Source of the DNA: Thermoproteota archaeon
GTDB taxonomy: Archaea > Thermoproteota > Methanomethylicia > Methanomethylicales > Methanomethylicaceae
Direction of reading: 5' to 3'
Assembly (NCBI GenBank): GCA_020832905.1
Contig: JAJHRG010000001.1
Coordinates: forward strand, 296,617 to 360,616
DNA: 64,000 bases
The first letter of the stretch is position 1, and the number at the start of each line of letters is the position of its first letter. The position numbers were made by a program, and so were the translations under genes. Below the pieces are notes generated by a model. The model was given only the letters and a program-made list of their open reading frames with translations, was not told where the DNA came from and made no database searches. Positions 1-8,135 of the stretch are shown here, one piece after another.

Positions 1-1
1 T

Positions 2-376
2 CCTGATGATGTGCTTTATGCTATATACAAAATGGCATCTGTAGCAGTTTTTCCTAGTCTATATGAACCATTTGGTATTGTTGCATTAGAAGCAATGGCT
101 TTAGGAACTCCAGTAATAGTTTCTGCAGTTGGTGGCTTAAATGAAATAGTAATTAATGAATATAATGGTATAAAAGTTACACCAGGATCAGCTTATGAAT
201 TAGCAAAAGCAATAGAAAAAATAATAGATAATCCATCATTAAGTAAGAGACTTATTGAAAATGCTAAGAATTTTGTAAAGAATTTTACATGGGAAAAAGC
301 TGCAGAAGAAACTATTAAACTATATGAAGAAGTTATGATAGAGTATAATGCTGGAAATTGGAAAACGAGGGTTTAA
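2..376 (+). CDS. Glycogen/starch synthase-like glycosyltransferase, C-terminal part
   Basis: The reading frame is open to the window's left edge, so only about the last 124 residues are present. The segment holds the nucleotide-sugar-binding end of a GT-B glycosyltransferase: a Glu-Pro-Phe-Gly motif followed by Glu about eight residues later (EPFGIVALEAMALGTPVI), then VGGLNEIV. This pattern is typical of GT4/GT5 enzymes, including archaeal glycogen synthases. A role in glycogen or alpha-glucan synthesis fits the ROK kinase next to it and the GH57 gene 9 kb away, but the acceptor cannot be told from this fragment. Its stop overlaps the Shine-Dalgarno region of the next gene. Confidence 0.85.
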   Translation, partial: PDDVLYAIYKMASVAVFPSLYEPFGIVALEAMALGTPVIVSAVGGLNEIVINEYNGIKVTPGSAYELAKAIEKIIDNPSLSKRLIENAKNFVKNFTWEKAAEETIKLYEEVMIEYNAGNWKTRV

Positions 377-378
377 AA

Positions 379-1320
379 TTGAATTATGTTATAGGAGTAG
401 ATTTAGGAGGAACATGGATAAGAATTGCAATTGCAAAAAATAATTTTAAAGACATAAGAGAATCCATCATAGAAAAGTATGTTTTTCCTACTAATCTTTT
501 AAATAATAATCCTATTGAGAAATTAGAAAGTATTATACGTGAAGTTTCTAAGGATAAAATTAATAATATATCTTGTATATGTATTGCAGCAGCTGGAAAA
601 TTAGATTTAAATAAATCTAAAATTGTTTTTTCTCCACATTCTTCTATTAGAAATTTATCACTTTCTATTCTTGAAGAAAATTTAAAGATACCAATAAAAC
701 TAATAAATGATGGTGTTGCTGGTGCATTAGCTGAATGGAAATTATGTATTAAAAATAATAATATAGTGTACATTGCTATAGGAACTGGTATAGGAGGAGG
801 TATTGTTGTAGATGGGCATTTGCTTATAGGAAAGGAAGGAAATGCTCATGAATTTGGTCATATGATAATTGATATAAATGGATTAATGGAATGTAAATGT
901 GGAGGAAGAGGACACTGGGAAGCTTATACCTCAGGAAGTGGACTACCAAATTTATGTAAGTTTTTATCAAAAAATTATAATGAAGAAACACCTTTATTAA
1001 AAAAAGTAATAAATAATAATTTTAATATAAAAGATATATTCGAATATACAAGAAAAGGAGATAAATTTGGAATGTATGTAATAAATGAAGTTACAAAAAT
1101 AAATGCTATGGCAATTGCTAATTTAGTTAATTTATATGATCCTAATGTAATTTCCATAGGAGGAGGAGTCGCACTTAAAAATCCTGATCTCATAATAGAT
1201 CCACTTAATGATTATGTTTCTAAATACTCCTTTAATACACCTCCTAAAATTATATCATCTTCATTAAAAGAGGAAACTTCTTTAATTGGTGCAATATTAT
1301 TTGCAATGGAGGAGTTATAA
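379..1320 (+). CDS. ROK family sugar kinase (ATP-dependent glucokinase-like)
   Basis: About 313 residues. The phosphate-binding motif DLGGTW lies at residues 8-13, the catalytic Asp in INDG near residue 111, GTGIGGG at 135-141, then HEFGH and the zinc motif CKCGGRGHWE near 172. The third Cys of the classical bacterial ROK zinc site is His here, as I recall for archaeal ROK glucokinases. The TTG start at 379 is chosen because GAGGG lies about 7 bases upstream; an earlier TTG at 358 would overlap the glycosyltransferase. Probable product is glucose 6-phosphate from glucose and ATP in the cytoplasm; other hexoses are possible. Confidence 0.85.
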   Translation: MNYVIGVDLGGTWIRIAIAKNNFKDIRESIIEKYVFPTNLLNNNPIEKLESIIREVSKDKINNISCICIAAAGKLDLNKSKIVFSPHSSIRNLSLSILEENLKIPIKLINDGVAGALAEWKLCIKNNNIVYIAIGTGIGGGIVVDGHLLIGKEGNAHEFGHMIIDINGLMECKCGGRGHWEAYTSGSGLPNLCKFLSKNYNEETPLLKKVINNNFNIKDIFEYTRKGDKFGMYVINEVTKINAMAIANLVNLYDPNVISIGGGVALKNPDLIIDPLNDYVSKYSFNTPPKIISSSLKEETSLIGAILFAMEEL

Positions 1321-2670
1321 TTGAGCTTAGGCTTTCCTGTACCTGAGGTAGTTTATCGTCCAAAAAGACCAAAGATTACTCTTGCTCTAATCTTTTCTAA
1401 TATCATTATTTATTTTATATCATCTATAGAAAATAGCTTCCTAAGTATTGGAGATTATTGGTTAAGTAATGGAGCTTTTGTTCCTTCTCTTTTATTTGAT
1501 TCTTCTCAATTATATAGGATTTTTACATCAATGTTTCTTCATGCAGATTTAGTTCATTTATTTTTCAATATGTACTTTCTCTATATATTTGGAAGAGCAG
1601 TTGAAGAAACCTTAGGAGGTAAAAGATTTTTTATTTTATATATTCTATCTGGAATAGCTGCTTCTATTTTTCATACAGCATTTTCTTTTCTTCAAGGACC
1701 AATGGGATATGTTATACCTGCTATAGGTGCCTCAGGTGCTATAAGTGGAGTATTAGGTGCATATTTAATCTTTTATCCTGGTACTTCATTATTAATGATA
1801 TTACCAATATTCTTCTTTCCCTTTATGTTTTGGATTAAAGCATCTTATTATATTCTATTTTGGTTTGCACTTCAAGTAATATATGGACTATCAAGGACTG
1901 GAGGAAGTGTTGCTTTCTTTGCACATGTAGGTGGATTTATAATGGGTATTGCATTACTTTCAATTATCACTAATAAGGAAAGAATAATGGAATTAAGGAT
2001 ATTCAAGAATTTATTTTCTTATATCAGATGGACTTATAGACCAAGAGGTTTAGGAAAAACTAGTAAAATTATTTTATCTTCTTTAATACTCCTAATTTTA
2101 TTTTCAAGTCTTTATATTTCAATATTTCCAGTAGATCAAGGTAAATTAAAAACTATTACAATTCAATATAAATGTAATTCACTTATATGTAACGATTATA
2201 TTGGTCTTATGCCAGATAATATAGAAAAGCAAATTTCAAATATTCCCTTAGATGAAACAAGAATACTGATCAATAGACTTTATGCTGCAAATTTATTATA
2301 TGGAAAAGATAAAATATCAATAAGTAATTTAACTTCAGAACTTCCTGTTAAAATTGTTATTGGTAAGTATTCTACTACAGTAAAAATTGAAACCACAATT
2401 GATTATTTTAATGGAATTTATGGAAATGATAGTTTTATATCATATGGCGAAGGAAGAATTACAACTTATAGTATAAATATATTTGTTTATGGAGATAATT
2501 ATCAAATAGAAAAAGGTGATAAATTAACTTACGATTTTGTTTTATCTGTAGAAACCTCAGATATTAGAAGTATTACACAATATACTGGATTACTATCTAC
2601 TTTGTTTACAATTGTATCTTTATTAGTTGTAAATTTAATGAATAGAAAACTAGCAATAGTAGGCGAATAA
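1321..2670 (+). CDS. Rhomboid family intramembrane serine protease with C-terminal extracytoplasmic domain
   Basis: 449 residues. The first ~215 residues are a rhomboid core: hydrophobic helices, HADLVHLFFN (residues 74-83), the nucleophile motif GASG (Ser138) and AHVGG (catalytic His202). After a helix near residue 250 comes a polar, probably outside domain (about 270-425), then a last membrane helix at 425-443. That extension is not part of the usual rhomboid fold and I do not recognise it. TTG start immediately after the kinase stop, with GGAGG a few bases before. It precedes a secreted protein and a small membrane protein on the same strand, so a role in cleaving surface proteins is possible but inferred. 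Confidence 0.85.
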   Translation: MSLGFPVPEVVYRPKRPKITLALIFSNIIIYFISSIENSFLSIGDYWLSNGAFVPSLLFDSSQLYRIFTSMFLHADLVHLFFNMYFLYIFGRAVEETLGGKRFFILYILSGIAASIFHTAFSFLQGPMGYVIPAIGASGAISGVLGAYLIFYPGTSLLMILPIFFFPFMFWIKASYYILFWFALQVIYGLSRTGGSVAFFAHVGGFIMGIALLSIITNKERIMELRIFKNLFSYIRWTYRPRGLGKTSKIILSSLILLILFSSLYISIFPVDQGKLKTITIQYKCNSLICNDYIGLMPDNIEKQISNIPLDETRILINRLYAANLLYGKDKISISNLTSELPVKIVIGKYSTTVKIETTIDYFNGIYGNDSFISYGEGRITTYSINIFVYGDNYQIEKGDKLTYDFVLSVETSDIRSITQYTGLLSTLFTIVSLLVVNLMNRKLAIVGE

Positions 2671-2711
2671 ATTTTTATAATTTATTTAATAAAATAAAGT
2701 GGGGATTAAAA

Positions 2712-3800
2712 ATTTCAAAAATATTAAAAATAATTAACATTACAATTTTTATATTTATTCTTATATTCTTTATTTCAATTATATCGATAGTATATATAGG
2801 ATTAACATTATCTCCAAGTATAGGAAGACCATACTATAATACAAATAATAATAATTTTGAATATTACATTCCAATTTCACTAAATAATAAAGGAATTTTT
2901 CCTATTGAAATATCAACAGTAGTCTATTTTTTAAATACATCAACAATAAATAATATTTCTATACCAGCTGGTTTCTCTGGTACAATTCCATTAAAATTAA
3001 GTATTAATTTTTCAAATATTAATATCTCAAATATCAATATAAATAGAACAGAAATACCAGTAGATGTATTACTAACTATTTATTTTAAACCAATATTAAA
3101 GCTCTCATTATTAACAAATTTTTCATTTAATTTGGGCTCTCCTTATGAGAATTTTAAACTCTATGAGCCAAAATACGAATCATATAATTATACTCATATA
3201 ATGATTACTATTCCTTTTTCCTTTGATAATAGATCTCCAATTAATATAACTGGTCCTTTTTCTATCTCAGTATTTTATGAAAAGGAAAAAATTGGATTTG
3301 GCGAGACTATTTTAAATGCAAGTCCATATAGCTCATATTATGGAAATTTGAATTTGTATATTAAATCTCCTTGGTTAGAAAATCCTGAACTTTTAATGTA
3401 TTCCTTCTCAAGAAACTATACATTAATTTTTTCTCCTCCTATAATTGGCAATATAGAAAGAGTAGAAACAATCAGTTGGAACCCTCCTATAGGTAATTTA
3501 AGTATTGGTCATCCATATTTTATGAATTATAATAATACCCACTCTAAAATTCTTATTCCAATATATTTTGAAAATAAAGGAATCATAAAAATAATTGGAA
3601 ATCTTAGTGGGAAAATATTAGATGTTAACAATAATACTATTGGAATAATAGATAGGACTCATATTGATGTTATTCCTAATCAAATATTTTTTACAAATAT
3701 GACAGGATATGTAGAAAATAAACCTTTAGATGTAATAAAGTTGTTAATTAAGTTTGAAACTCCCTATGGTATATTGGAGGTTATGAAGATTGTTAAGTAA
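2712..3800 (+). CDS. Membrane-anchored, sequon-rich extracytoplasmic protein without a canonical start codon
   Basis: The frame is open from about 2670 to 3800, but the first ATG/GTG/TTG in frame is a TTG at 3132, deep inside the protein. The 140 codons before it read like real protein: one N-terminal membrane helix (IFIFILIFFISIISI), then a beta-rich region with two similar halves (NNKGIFPIEI near the start, ENKGIIKII near the end). About fifteen Asn-X-Ser/Thr sequons suggest heavy surface N-glycosylation. Two explanations fit. Translation may start at ATT 2712 behind GGGGA, or one surplus A in the run 2708-2712 may have separated the gene from GTG 2699. Function unknown; the tandem halves resemble Ig-like/LEA14-type folds. 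Coordinates assume the ATT start. Confidence 0.6.
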   Translation: MSKILKIINITIFIFILIFFISIISIVYIGLTLSPSIGRPYYNTNNNNFEYYIPISLNNKGIFPIEISTVVYFLNTSTINNISIPAGFSGTIPLKLSINFSNINISNININRTEIPVDVLLTIYFKPILKLSLLTNFSFNLGSPYENFKLYEPKYESYNYTHIMITIPFSFDNRSPINITGPFSISVFYEKEKIGFGETILNASPYSSYYGNLNLYIKSPWLENPELLMYSFSRNYTLIFSPPIIGNIERVETISWNPPIGNLSIGHPYFMNYNNTHSKILIPIYFENKGIIKIIGNLSGKILDVNNNTIGIIDRTHIDVIPNQIFFTNMTGYVENKPLDVIKLLIKFETPYGILEVMKIVK

Positions 3801-4224
3801 ACTAAACATAATAAAAGGAATTTTCGCATTCATATTTGTATTCTTTTTATTTTGTTATTTACCATTAAATATACTCAATATAATAGAAAAAATCTTACCC
3901 AATTTGGCTTATTCCGAATTGTTATCACAATTATTATCTCAAATAATACATCCAAATGTTCCTATTTTTGGTTTCTTATTTGCTATTTTTGTTTTTCTAT
4001 CTACATTATCAAAGAATACAAAATACAATGGTATTTTTATCATGTTAGAAGGCATAACATCTACAATATTGATATATTATATATTTCAAGGAGGTTATAT
4101 AACTATAACAATCCACAATTACAAACTTATACTAGATTTAACAATTATAATGCTAATTTCTATAATTCCTTCAATTCTCACCTTTATAAAAGGACTCATA
4201 ATTACTATAAAGACTAAAAAATAA
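3790..4224 (+). CDS. Small multi-pass membrane protein of unknown function
   Basis: 144 residues with four hydrophobic stretches (about residues 8-30, 52-72, 80-98 and 110-140) and a basic C-terminus (IKGLIITIKTKK). No motif I recognise. It starts at TTG 3790, overlapping the end of the preceding surface-protein gene by 11 bases, with GGAGG at about 3775-3779, so the two are very likely cotranscribed and translationally coupled. It may be a membrane partner of the surface protein or of the rhomboid protease; this is inference from position only. Confidence 0.6.
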   Translation: MLSKLNIIKGIFAFIFVFFLFCYLPLNILNIIEKILPNLAYSELLSQLLSQIIHPNVPIFGFLFAIFVFLSTLSKNTKYNGIFIMLEGITSTILIYYIFQGGYITITIHNYKLILDLTIIMLISIIPSILTFIKGLIITIKTKK

Positions 4225-4304
4225 AAATTAGAATTTAAAATTATTGAATACCCGCTTCTCTTAATGTTTCTTCAGTTGGACATACACCTATTATATATTC
4301 TCCT

Positions 4305-5180
4305 TTAGTTCTTTTTAGACTCTATGTAAGGTTCTACATGAACTGTAACATTCCATCCATATAATCTCTTTAGTTCTTCTTCTACTTTAGATGCTATTTT
4401 ATGAGCATCACTTAAACTCATGTTAGGAGGTAATCTAATGTGTAATGTTATTTCTACATGTTCTTCATATTTATGAGCATGAATATGATGTACATCCGAA
4501 ATATCTTTAGATACTGATGAAATTACATTTTTTACTTCTGTTTCTACTTCAGATGGTAGTTTATAACCCATTATATCTTTTGAAGTATCAATTAATAGTT
4601 TAATAGCTATAAAGCCTATAAATGATGAAACACAAACGCCTAATAAGCTATCTAGCCACCAATAATAATTACTAAATATAATTCCTATACCTACTATTAT
4701 TGATGCTATAGCATCAGTTCTATGATGCCATGCATCTCCTATTAGTGCTTTAGAATTATATACAGTCCCAAGATTTAAAGACCATCTAGCAAGAATTTCC
4801 TTAATTATAGCTGATATAATTAAAATTGCTACTAGTGACCAATTGAATATCATCAATTCATGATTTAAATATTTTTTAATACTTTCAACTATTAGCTCAT
4901 AAGCAGTTATCAATAATAAAATTGCAATAATTATACTTCCTATACTCTCAACTCGACCATGTCCAAATGGATGTTCTTCATCAGCTGGCTTATAAGCAAT
5001 CCAGAAGCTAATTAATACTATAATTGAAGTTAGAGAATCAGATAATGTGTGTATCGATTCAGATATCATAGCTATGGAATTAAACATAATTCCTACTAGA
5101 TATTTAATTATGAAAAGAATAGTATTGATTAATATTGATACAATTCCTTCTTTATAACCAGCTATTTTTCTACTATTCAT
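4305..5180 (-). CDS. Cation diffusion facilitator (CDF) metal transporter
   Basis: 291 residues. Membrane helices fill the first ~200 residues, with metal-site motifs HTLSDS, HPFGHGRVES and AWHHRTDA, matching the HxxxD/HxxxD sites of CDF transporters. The C-terminal cytoplasmic domain has the usual ferredoxin-like pattern (HHIHAHKYEEHVEITLHIRLP). It probably exports Zn, Mn, Co or Fe in exchange for protons; the metal cannot be assigned. The stop falls just after an A5 run on the coding strand; one A fewer would extend the frame by about 22 codons to 4241, giving a protein-like tail that ends TLREAGIQ. That suggests a possible indel at the end. Confidence 0.9.
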   Translation of the reverse strand: MNSRKIAGYKEGIVSILINTILFIIKYLVGIMFNSIAMISESIHTLSDSLTSIIVLISFWIAYKPADEEHPFGHGRVESIGSIIIAILLLITAYELIVESIKKYLNHELMIFNWSLVAILIISAIIKEILARWSLNLGTVYNSKALIGDAWHHRTDAIASIIVGIGIIFSNYYWWLDSLLGVCVSSFIGFIAIKLLIDTSKDIMGYKLPSEVETEVKNVISSVSKDISDVHHIHAHKYEEHVEITLHIRLPPNMSLSDAHKIASKVEEELKRLYGWNVTVHVEPYIESKKN

Positions 5181-5240
5181 TATCTCATTTTTCTTAGATC
5201 ACTAAAAGATGTTATTAAAGATTACTTTTTCCATTTAAAA

Positions 5241-5298
5241 AGCTCAGCACTCAAGATCTATTTCATCTTTTAATCATTGGGACTTTCTCGTCATCGCT
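5241..5298 (-). ncRNA. Candidate C/D box guide sRNA
   Basis: On the minus strand a 58-base segment is closed by AGC/GCT. It contains GCGATGA (box C-like, 5291-5297), ATGA (possible D'), AGATGA (possible C') and CTGA (box D, 5244-5247), with spacers of about 13 and 15 bases where guides would sit. A TATA-like stretch (AATATAATT) lies roughly 10-20 bases upstream. Boxes C and D' deviate from the consensus and I cannot match the guides to rRNA, so this is a candidate only. Nop5 and fibrillarin, the proteins of such particles, are encoded at 59.6-61.5 kb. Confidence 0.4.
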
Positions 5299-5321
5299 AG
5301 AAATTATATTAAAATTAAAAC

Positions 5322-5759
5322 TTATTTATCTTTCTCAATAGTTGTTTCATTACTAGGTAAAAGACCTTTTTTCCTTAATCTTGAAATTGCAGATCTTACA
5401 CTACTTGGTTTTATATTTAATATTTTTGCTATTTCAGCAATTGTTATGTTGCTATTATTTGCTAAAATTCTAAGTATTTTATCTTCTAATGTTTCTTTAG
5501 ATGGTGGTGATAAAATATTTATATATAAAATAGATCCTCCCATTATTACTGTAGCTGGAGAACTCTTTCCTTCAGAATCTATGCAATCTTCTAAGAATAG
5601 ATCCATATTCTCTTCATCTATTTGAACTAATTTCCCTTTGATTACTCGACCATCTAATAGGTAGACTTCTACTTCACTTCTTATATATTTTTTTAATAGC
5701 CTAGAAATTCTATTCTCTTGTTGCAGATAAATCCCCAAATTCAGAATTCTAATTAGCAT
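5322..5759 (-). CDS. Sm-like (Lsm) domain fused to a winged-helix DNA-binding domain
   Basis: 145 residues. Residues ~20-85 have an Sm fold pattern: Sm1 with VYLLDGRVIKGKLVQID and the acidic DLFLEDC strand, and an Sm2-like VIMGGSILYINIL. Residues ~93-135 read as a helix-turn-helix (ITIAEIAKILNIKPSSVRSAISRLRKKG). Plain archaeal Lsm proteins are about 75-90 residues, so the helix-turn-helix is an addition. The Sm part could form a ring that binds U-rich RNA; the second part may bind DNA or RNA. The N-terminal ~18 residues before the Sm fold may be absent if translation starts later. A candidate C/D sRNA lies just downstream on the same strand. Confidence 0.7.
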   Translation of the reverse strand: MLIRILNLGIYLQQENRISRLLKKYIRSEVEVYLLDGRVIKGKLVQIDEENMDLFLEDCIDSEGKSSPATVIMGGSILYINILSPPSKETLEDKILRILANNSNITIAEIAKILNIKPSSVRSAISRLRKKGLLPSNETTIEKDK

Positions 5760-5801
5760 TATTTTAAATTTAACGCTCTATCATAATTTTAGTTATAAAA
5801 T

Positions 5802-5895
5802 TGGTGCGGCCGCCGGGATTTGAACCCGGGTCCTTAGCGTTCTGCAAATTATTTTTGGCAGGCTAATGTCCTAGACCAGGCTAGACTACGGCCGC
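5802..5895 (-). tRNA. tRNA-Gly (anticodon GCC) with a 16-base intron
   Basis: The acceptor stem GCGGCCG pairs with CGGCCGC, discriminator A, and CCA is encoded (5802-5804). The anticodon stem TTAGC/GCTAA encloses 23 bases instead of 7. A bulge-helix-bulge forms: CTGC pairs with GCAG, with bulges CAA and AAC and an inner AAA/TTT helix. Cutting inside both bulges removes 16 bases between positions 37 and 38 and leaves the loop CTGCCAC, anticodon GCC. Confidence 0.93.
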
Positions 5896-6110
5896 TCTCA
5901 TAAGAGATAAGAATTGAGGTGACTTAAAAATTTTTTATTAAAATTTTAATTAACTTTAAGTAATACGGGCTTTCACAAATGCCTTTAAATCATCCCAAAT
6001 GGTCATATTAACTCTGATCGATCATTGCCCATTATATAATAAATATAGAAGAAAAATAAAAGTTTAATTATAAAAGTTTATAAAATCGAAGTGTAAATTT
6101 AACATTTGAA

Positions 6111-6184
6111 GCCCGAGTAGCTCAGCCTGGGAGAGCGTCCGGCTGAAGACCGGAATGTCGCCGGTTCAAGTCCGGCCTCGGGCA
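6111..6184 (+). tRNA. tRNA-Phe (anticodon GAA)
   Basis: Complete cloverleaf: acceptor GCCCGAG/CTCGGGC, D arm GCTC/GAGC, anticodon stem TCCGG/CCGGA with loop CTGAAGA, T arm GCCGG/CCGGC, discriminator A. No intron and no encoded CCA. A TATA-like TTTATAAAA lies about 27 bases upstream (near 6080), a good archaeal promoter position. Confidence 0.95.
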
Positions 6185-6241
6185 TCATTTTCTTTTATTT
6201 TTCAAAAAACTAAATTACTTAAAATTTATTTAATGAATCTT

Positions 6242-6730
6242 ATGAGGGAAGTTAGCTTAAATAAAGCATATACTTTACTTTATCCAAGACAAACAGTTTT
6301 AATAGTTTCTACTAGTAAAGAGGGAAAATCAAATATTATGACTTTAAATTGGTCTTCACCTGTTTCTTTTAATCCTCCAATGTTATGTATAGCAGTAGGA
6401 AAGCAAAGATATTCTGCTGAACTTATTAAGGAGACTAAAGAATTTGTTGTAGCAATACCAAGTGATGAAATGGAAAAGGAAGTTTTATTTTGTGGAACAA
6501 CTTCAGGAAGAAATATTGATAAGTTTAAGGAGACAAAACTTACACCTATAAAAGCTAAATATGTAAGACCTCCTCTAATTAAGGAATGTATAGCAAATTT
6601 AGAATGTAAAGTTGTAGAAGAAATAGAAGTAGGTGATCATATTTTATTTATAGCAAGAATATTAGCTGTTTATGAAAGAGAAGGAAAAGTTTTAATAGAT
6701 TTAGTGAGGAAGAAAGTTTATTGGTATTAA
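6242..6730 (+). CDS. Flavin reductase-like (FMN-binding split barrel) protein
   Basis: About 162 residues of the flavin-reductase-like family: LYPRQTVLIVS near the N-terminus, then SNIMTLNWSSPVSFNPPMLCIAVG (the FMN/flavin-contacting strand and loop), a KEFVVAIP strand and EVGDHILFIARILAV near the C-terminus. Such proteins bind FMN and reduce flavins or metals with NAD(P)H; the substrate is not predictable. Start: ATG 6242 fits homologues (MREV-SLNKAY); ATG 6233 in the same frame is also possible and would be close to leaderless. The frame runs back into the tRNA-Phe, which is certainly not coding here. Confidence 0.85.
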   Translation: MREVSLNKAYTLLYPRQTVLIVSTSKEGKSNIMTLNWSSPVSFNPPMLCIAVGKQRYSAELIKETKEFVVAIPSDEMEKEVLFCGTTSGRNIDKFKETKLTPIKAKYVRPPLIKECIANLECKVVEEIEVGDHILFIARILAVYEREGKVLIDLVRKKVYWY

Positions 6731-6821
6731 AAAATCATCATTTTAAATATACTTATACTTTTTCAATTTTTTTTATAACTTATTATAACTTAGTTATATA
6801 AAAATATTTTAAGAAGTAATA

Positions 6822-8135
6822 ATGGATCATTATTCCATGAGAAATTTTACTGAAGTTCTAGATAATACGCCATGGATCAGTGAACATTGGAAATTATTTG
6901 GTTTGGTTTCTGCAAACTATCTTTTAGATGGGATTATGTTTTCTATTGCTCCACTTATGGCATATATTGTAGCTCAAGATATTGCTTTTATTGTATTAGC
7001 TGCTAATCTTATTTCTGAAATGCTTGGTGCTTTAATATTTGGATTATTAGCTGATAAATATGGAAGAAGACCTATTTTTGCTTTTGTTCTCTTATTAGAA
7101 GTTTTATCTTTAATTATTTTATATTTCACTTATAACAATTCAATAGCATTTCTTATATTAACATCAATAATGACCTTTGGTATTGGAGGAGAATTTGGAG
7201 CAGCATATGCAGCATTAGCAGAAATTATACCTAAAAATCATAGAGGAAAAGCAATAATGATTTCTTCAAACTTTTGGAATATAGGTGCTACTTTAATAGC
7301 TGCAATGTTTTTAATATATGCTATATATTCTTCAGATCCTGAAACTCAAATAAGACTTCTACTTTTATCTTCTCTATTTACTGCTGTAATTATAGGATTA
7401 ATGAGATTTGGTTTTCCAGAAAGTATAAGATGGCTAGTAATAAAAAATAGAAAAAATGAAGCAAAAAGTATTATTAAAAAATTTATAAAAGATGAAAATA
7501 TTCAGTATTCATTTGAACTTCCTCCAGATCAATCTATTTGCTTAAAAGATGCTTTTGAGAAATATCCCATAAGATTAATAATATTAGCAATAGTAACAGT
7601 GGCTCAATATGTAACTTATGGAATGTTAGCTTATTATGTTCCTTATGCTTCTGGATTTGCTTTTGGAATTAATGAAGCACCAAAAATAATATTTATAGCA
7701 AATCTTGGAGCTTCAATTGGTGCTTTCATATTACTACCAATTATAGATAAAGCAAGAAGATTATCACTATTTTTATCATTTTTAGGAGGATTTATAACTG
7801 CAATATTAGTTCTTCTATTTCATAATTTTGAAAATATTTTAATGTTTTACTCTTTTCTATTTATTAATCTAATGTTTTCAGAATGGGCTTGGGGATCAAT
7901 AAGTGTACTTCAAAGTGAATTATTTCCAACAGGTGTAAGATCATCAATTGTAGGTCTTCTTGTAAGCTTAACAGGAATATTTGGTGCTTTTATGGTATAT
8001 ATTGAACATATGTTAACAGCAACTCAATTTATTATTTGTGCTGGATTAATATGGCTACTTGGCTTAATAGCTTCATCATATTGGTATATTAAGGGTATAG
8101 AAAGTGCAAGAAAAAGTGTAGAAGAACTAACTTAA
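6822..8135 (+). CDS. Major facilitator superfamily transporter
   Basis: 437 residues, about twelve membrane helices. The MFS signature GLLADKYGRRPIF lies between helices 2 and 3, followed by GGEFGAAYAALAEIIPKNHRGKA, the pattern of the metabolite/proton and sugar-porter-like subfamilies. It is a proton-coupled symporter or exchanger of an unknown small organic solute. A long hydrophilic segment between helices 6 and 7 (residues ~205-245) is usual. Upstream TTATAACTTATTATAACTTAG is TATA-rich, and the gene ends four bases into the convergent GalT-like gene. Its place beside sugar genes makes a sugar or organic acid plausible but unproven. Confidence 0.85.
   Translation: MDHYSMRNFTEVLDNTPWISEHWKLFGLVSANYLLDGIMFSIAPLMAYIVAQDIAFIVLAANLISEMLGALIFGLLADKYGRRPIFAFVLLLEVLSLIILYFTYNNSIAFLILTSIMTFGIGGEFGAAYAALAEIIPKNHRGKAIMISSNFWNIGATLIAAMFLIYAIYSSDPETQIRLLLLSSLFTAVIIGLMRFGFPESIRWLVIKNRKNEAKSIIKKFIKDENIQYSFELPPDQSICLKDAFEKYPIRLIILAIVTVAQYVTYGMLAYYVPYASGFAFGINEAPKIIFIANLGASIGAFILLPIIDKARRLSLFLSFLGGFITAILVLLFHNFENILMFYSFLFINLMFSEWAWGSISVLQSELFPTGVRSSIVGLLVSLTGIFGAFMVYIEHMLTATQFIICAGLIWLLGLIASSYWYIKGIESARKSVEELT

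Noticed and set aside
5967-6030. Segment closed by GGGC/GCCC with a CTGA near one end, between tRNA-Gly and tRNA-Phe
   Set aside because: Considered as a second C/D box sRNA, but no box C near the other end and no internal boxes on either strand.
6155-6241. Upstream extension of the flavin reductase frame into tRNA-Phe
   Set aside because: The frame is open by chance within the tRNA; homologues start at ATG 6242 or 6233.
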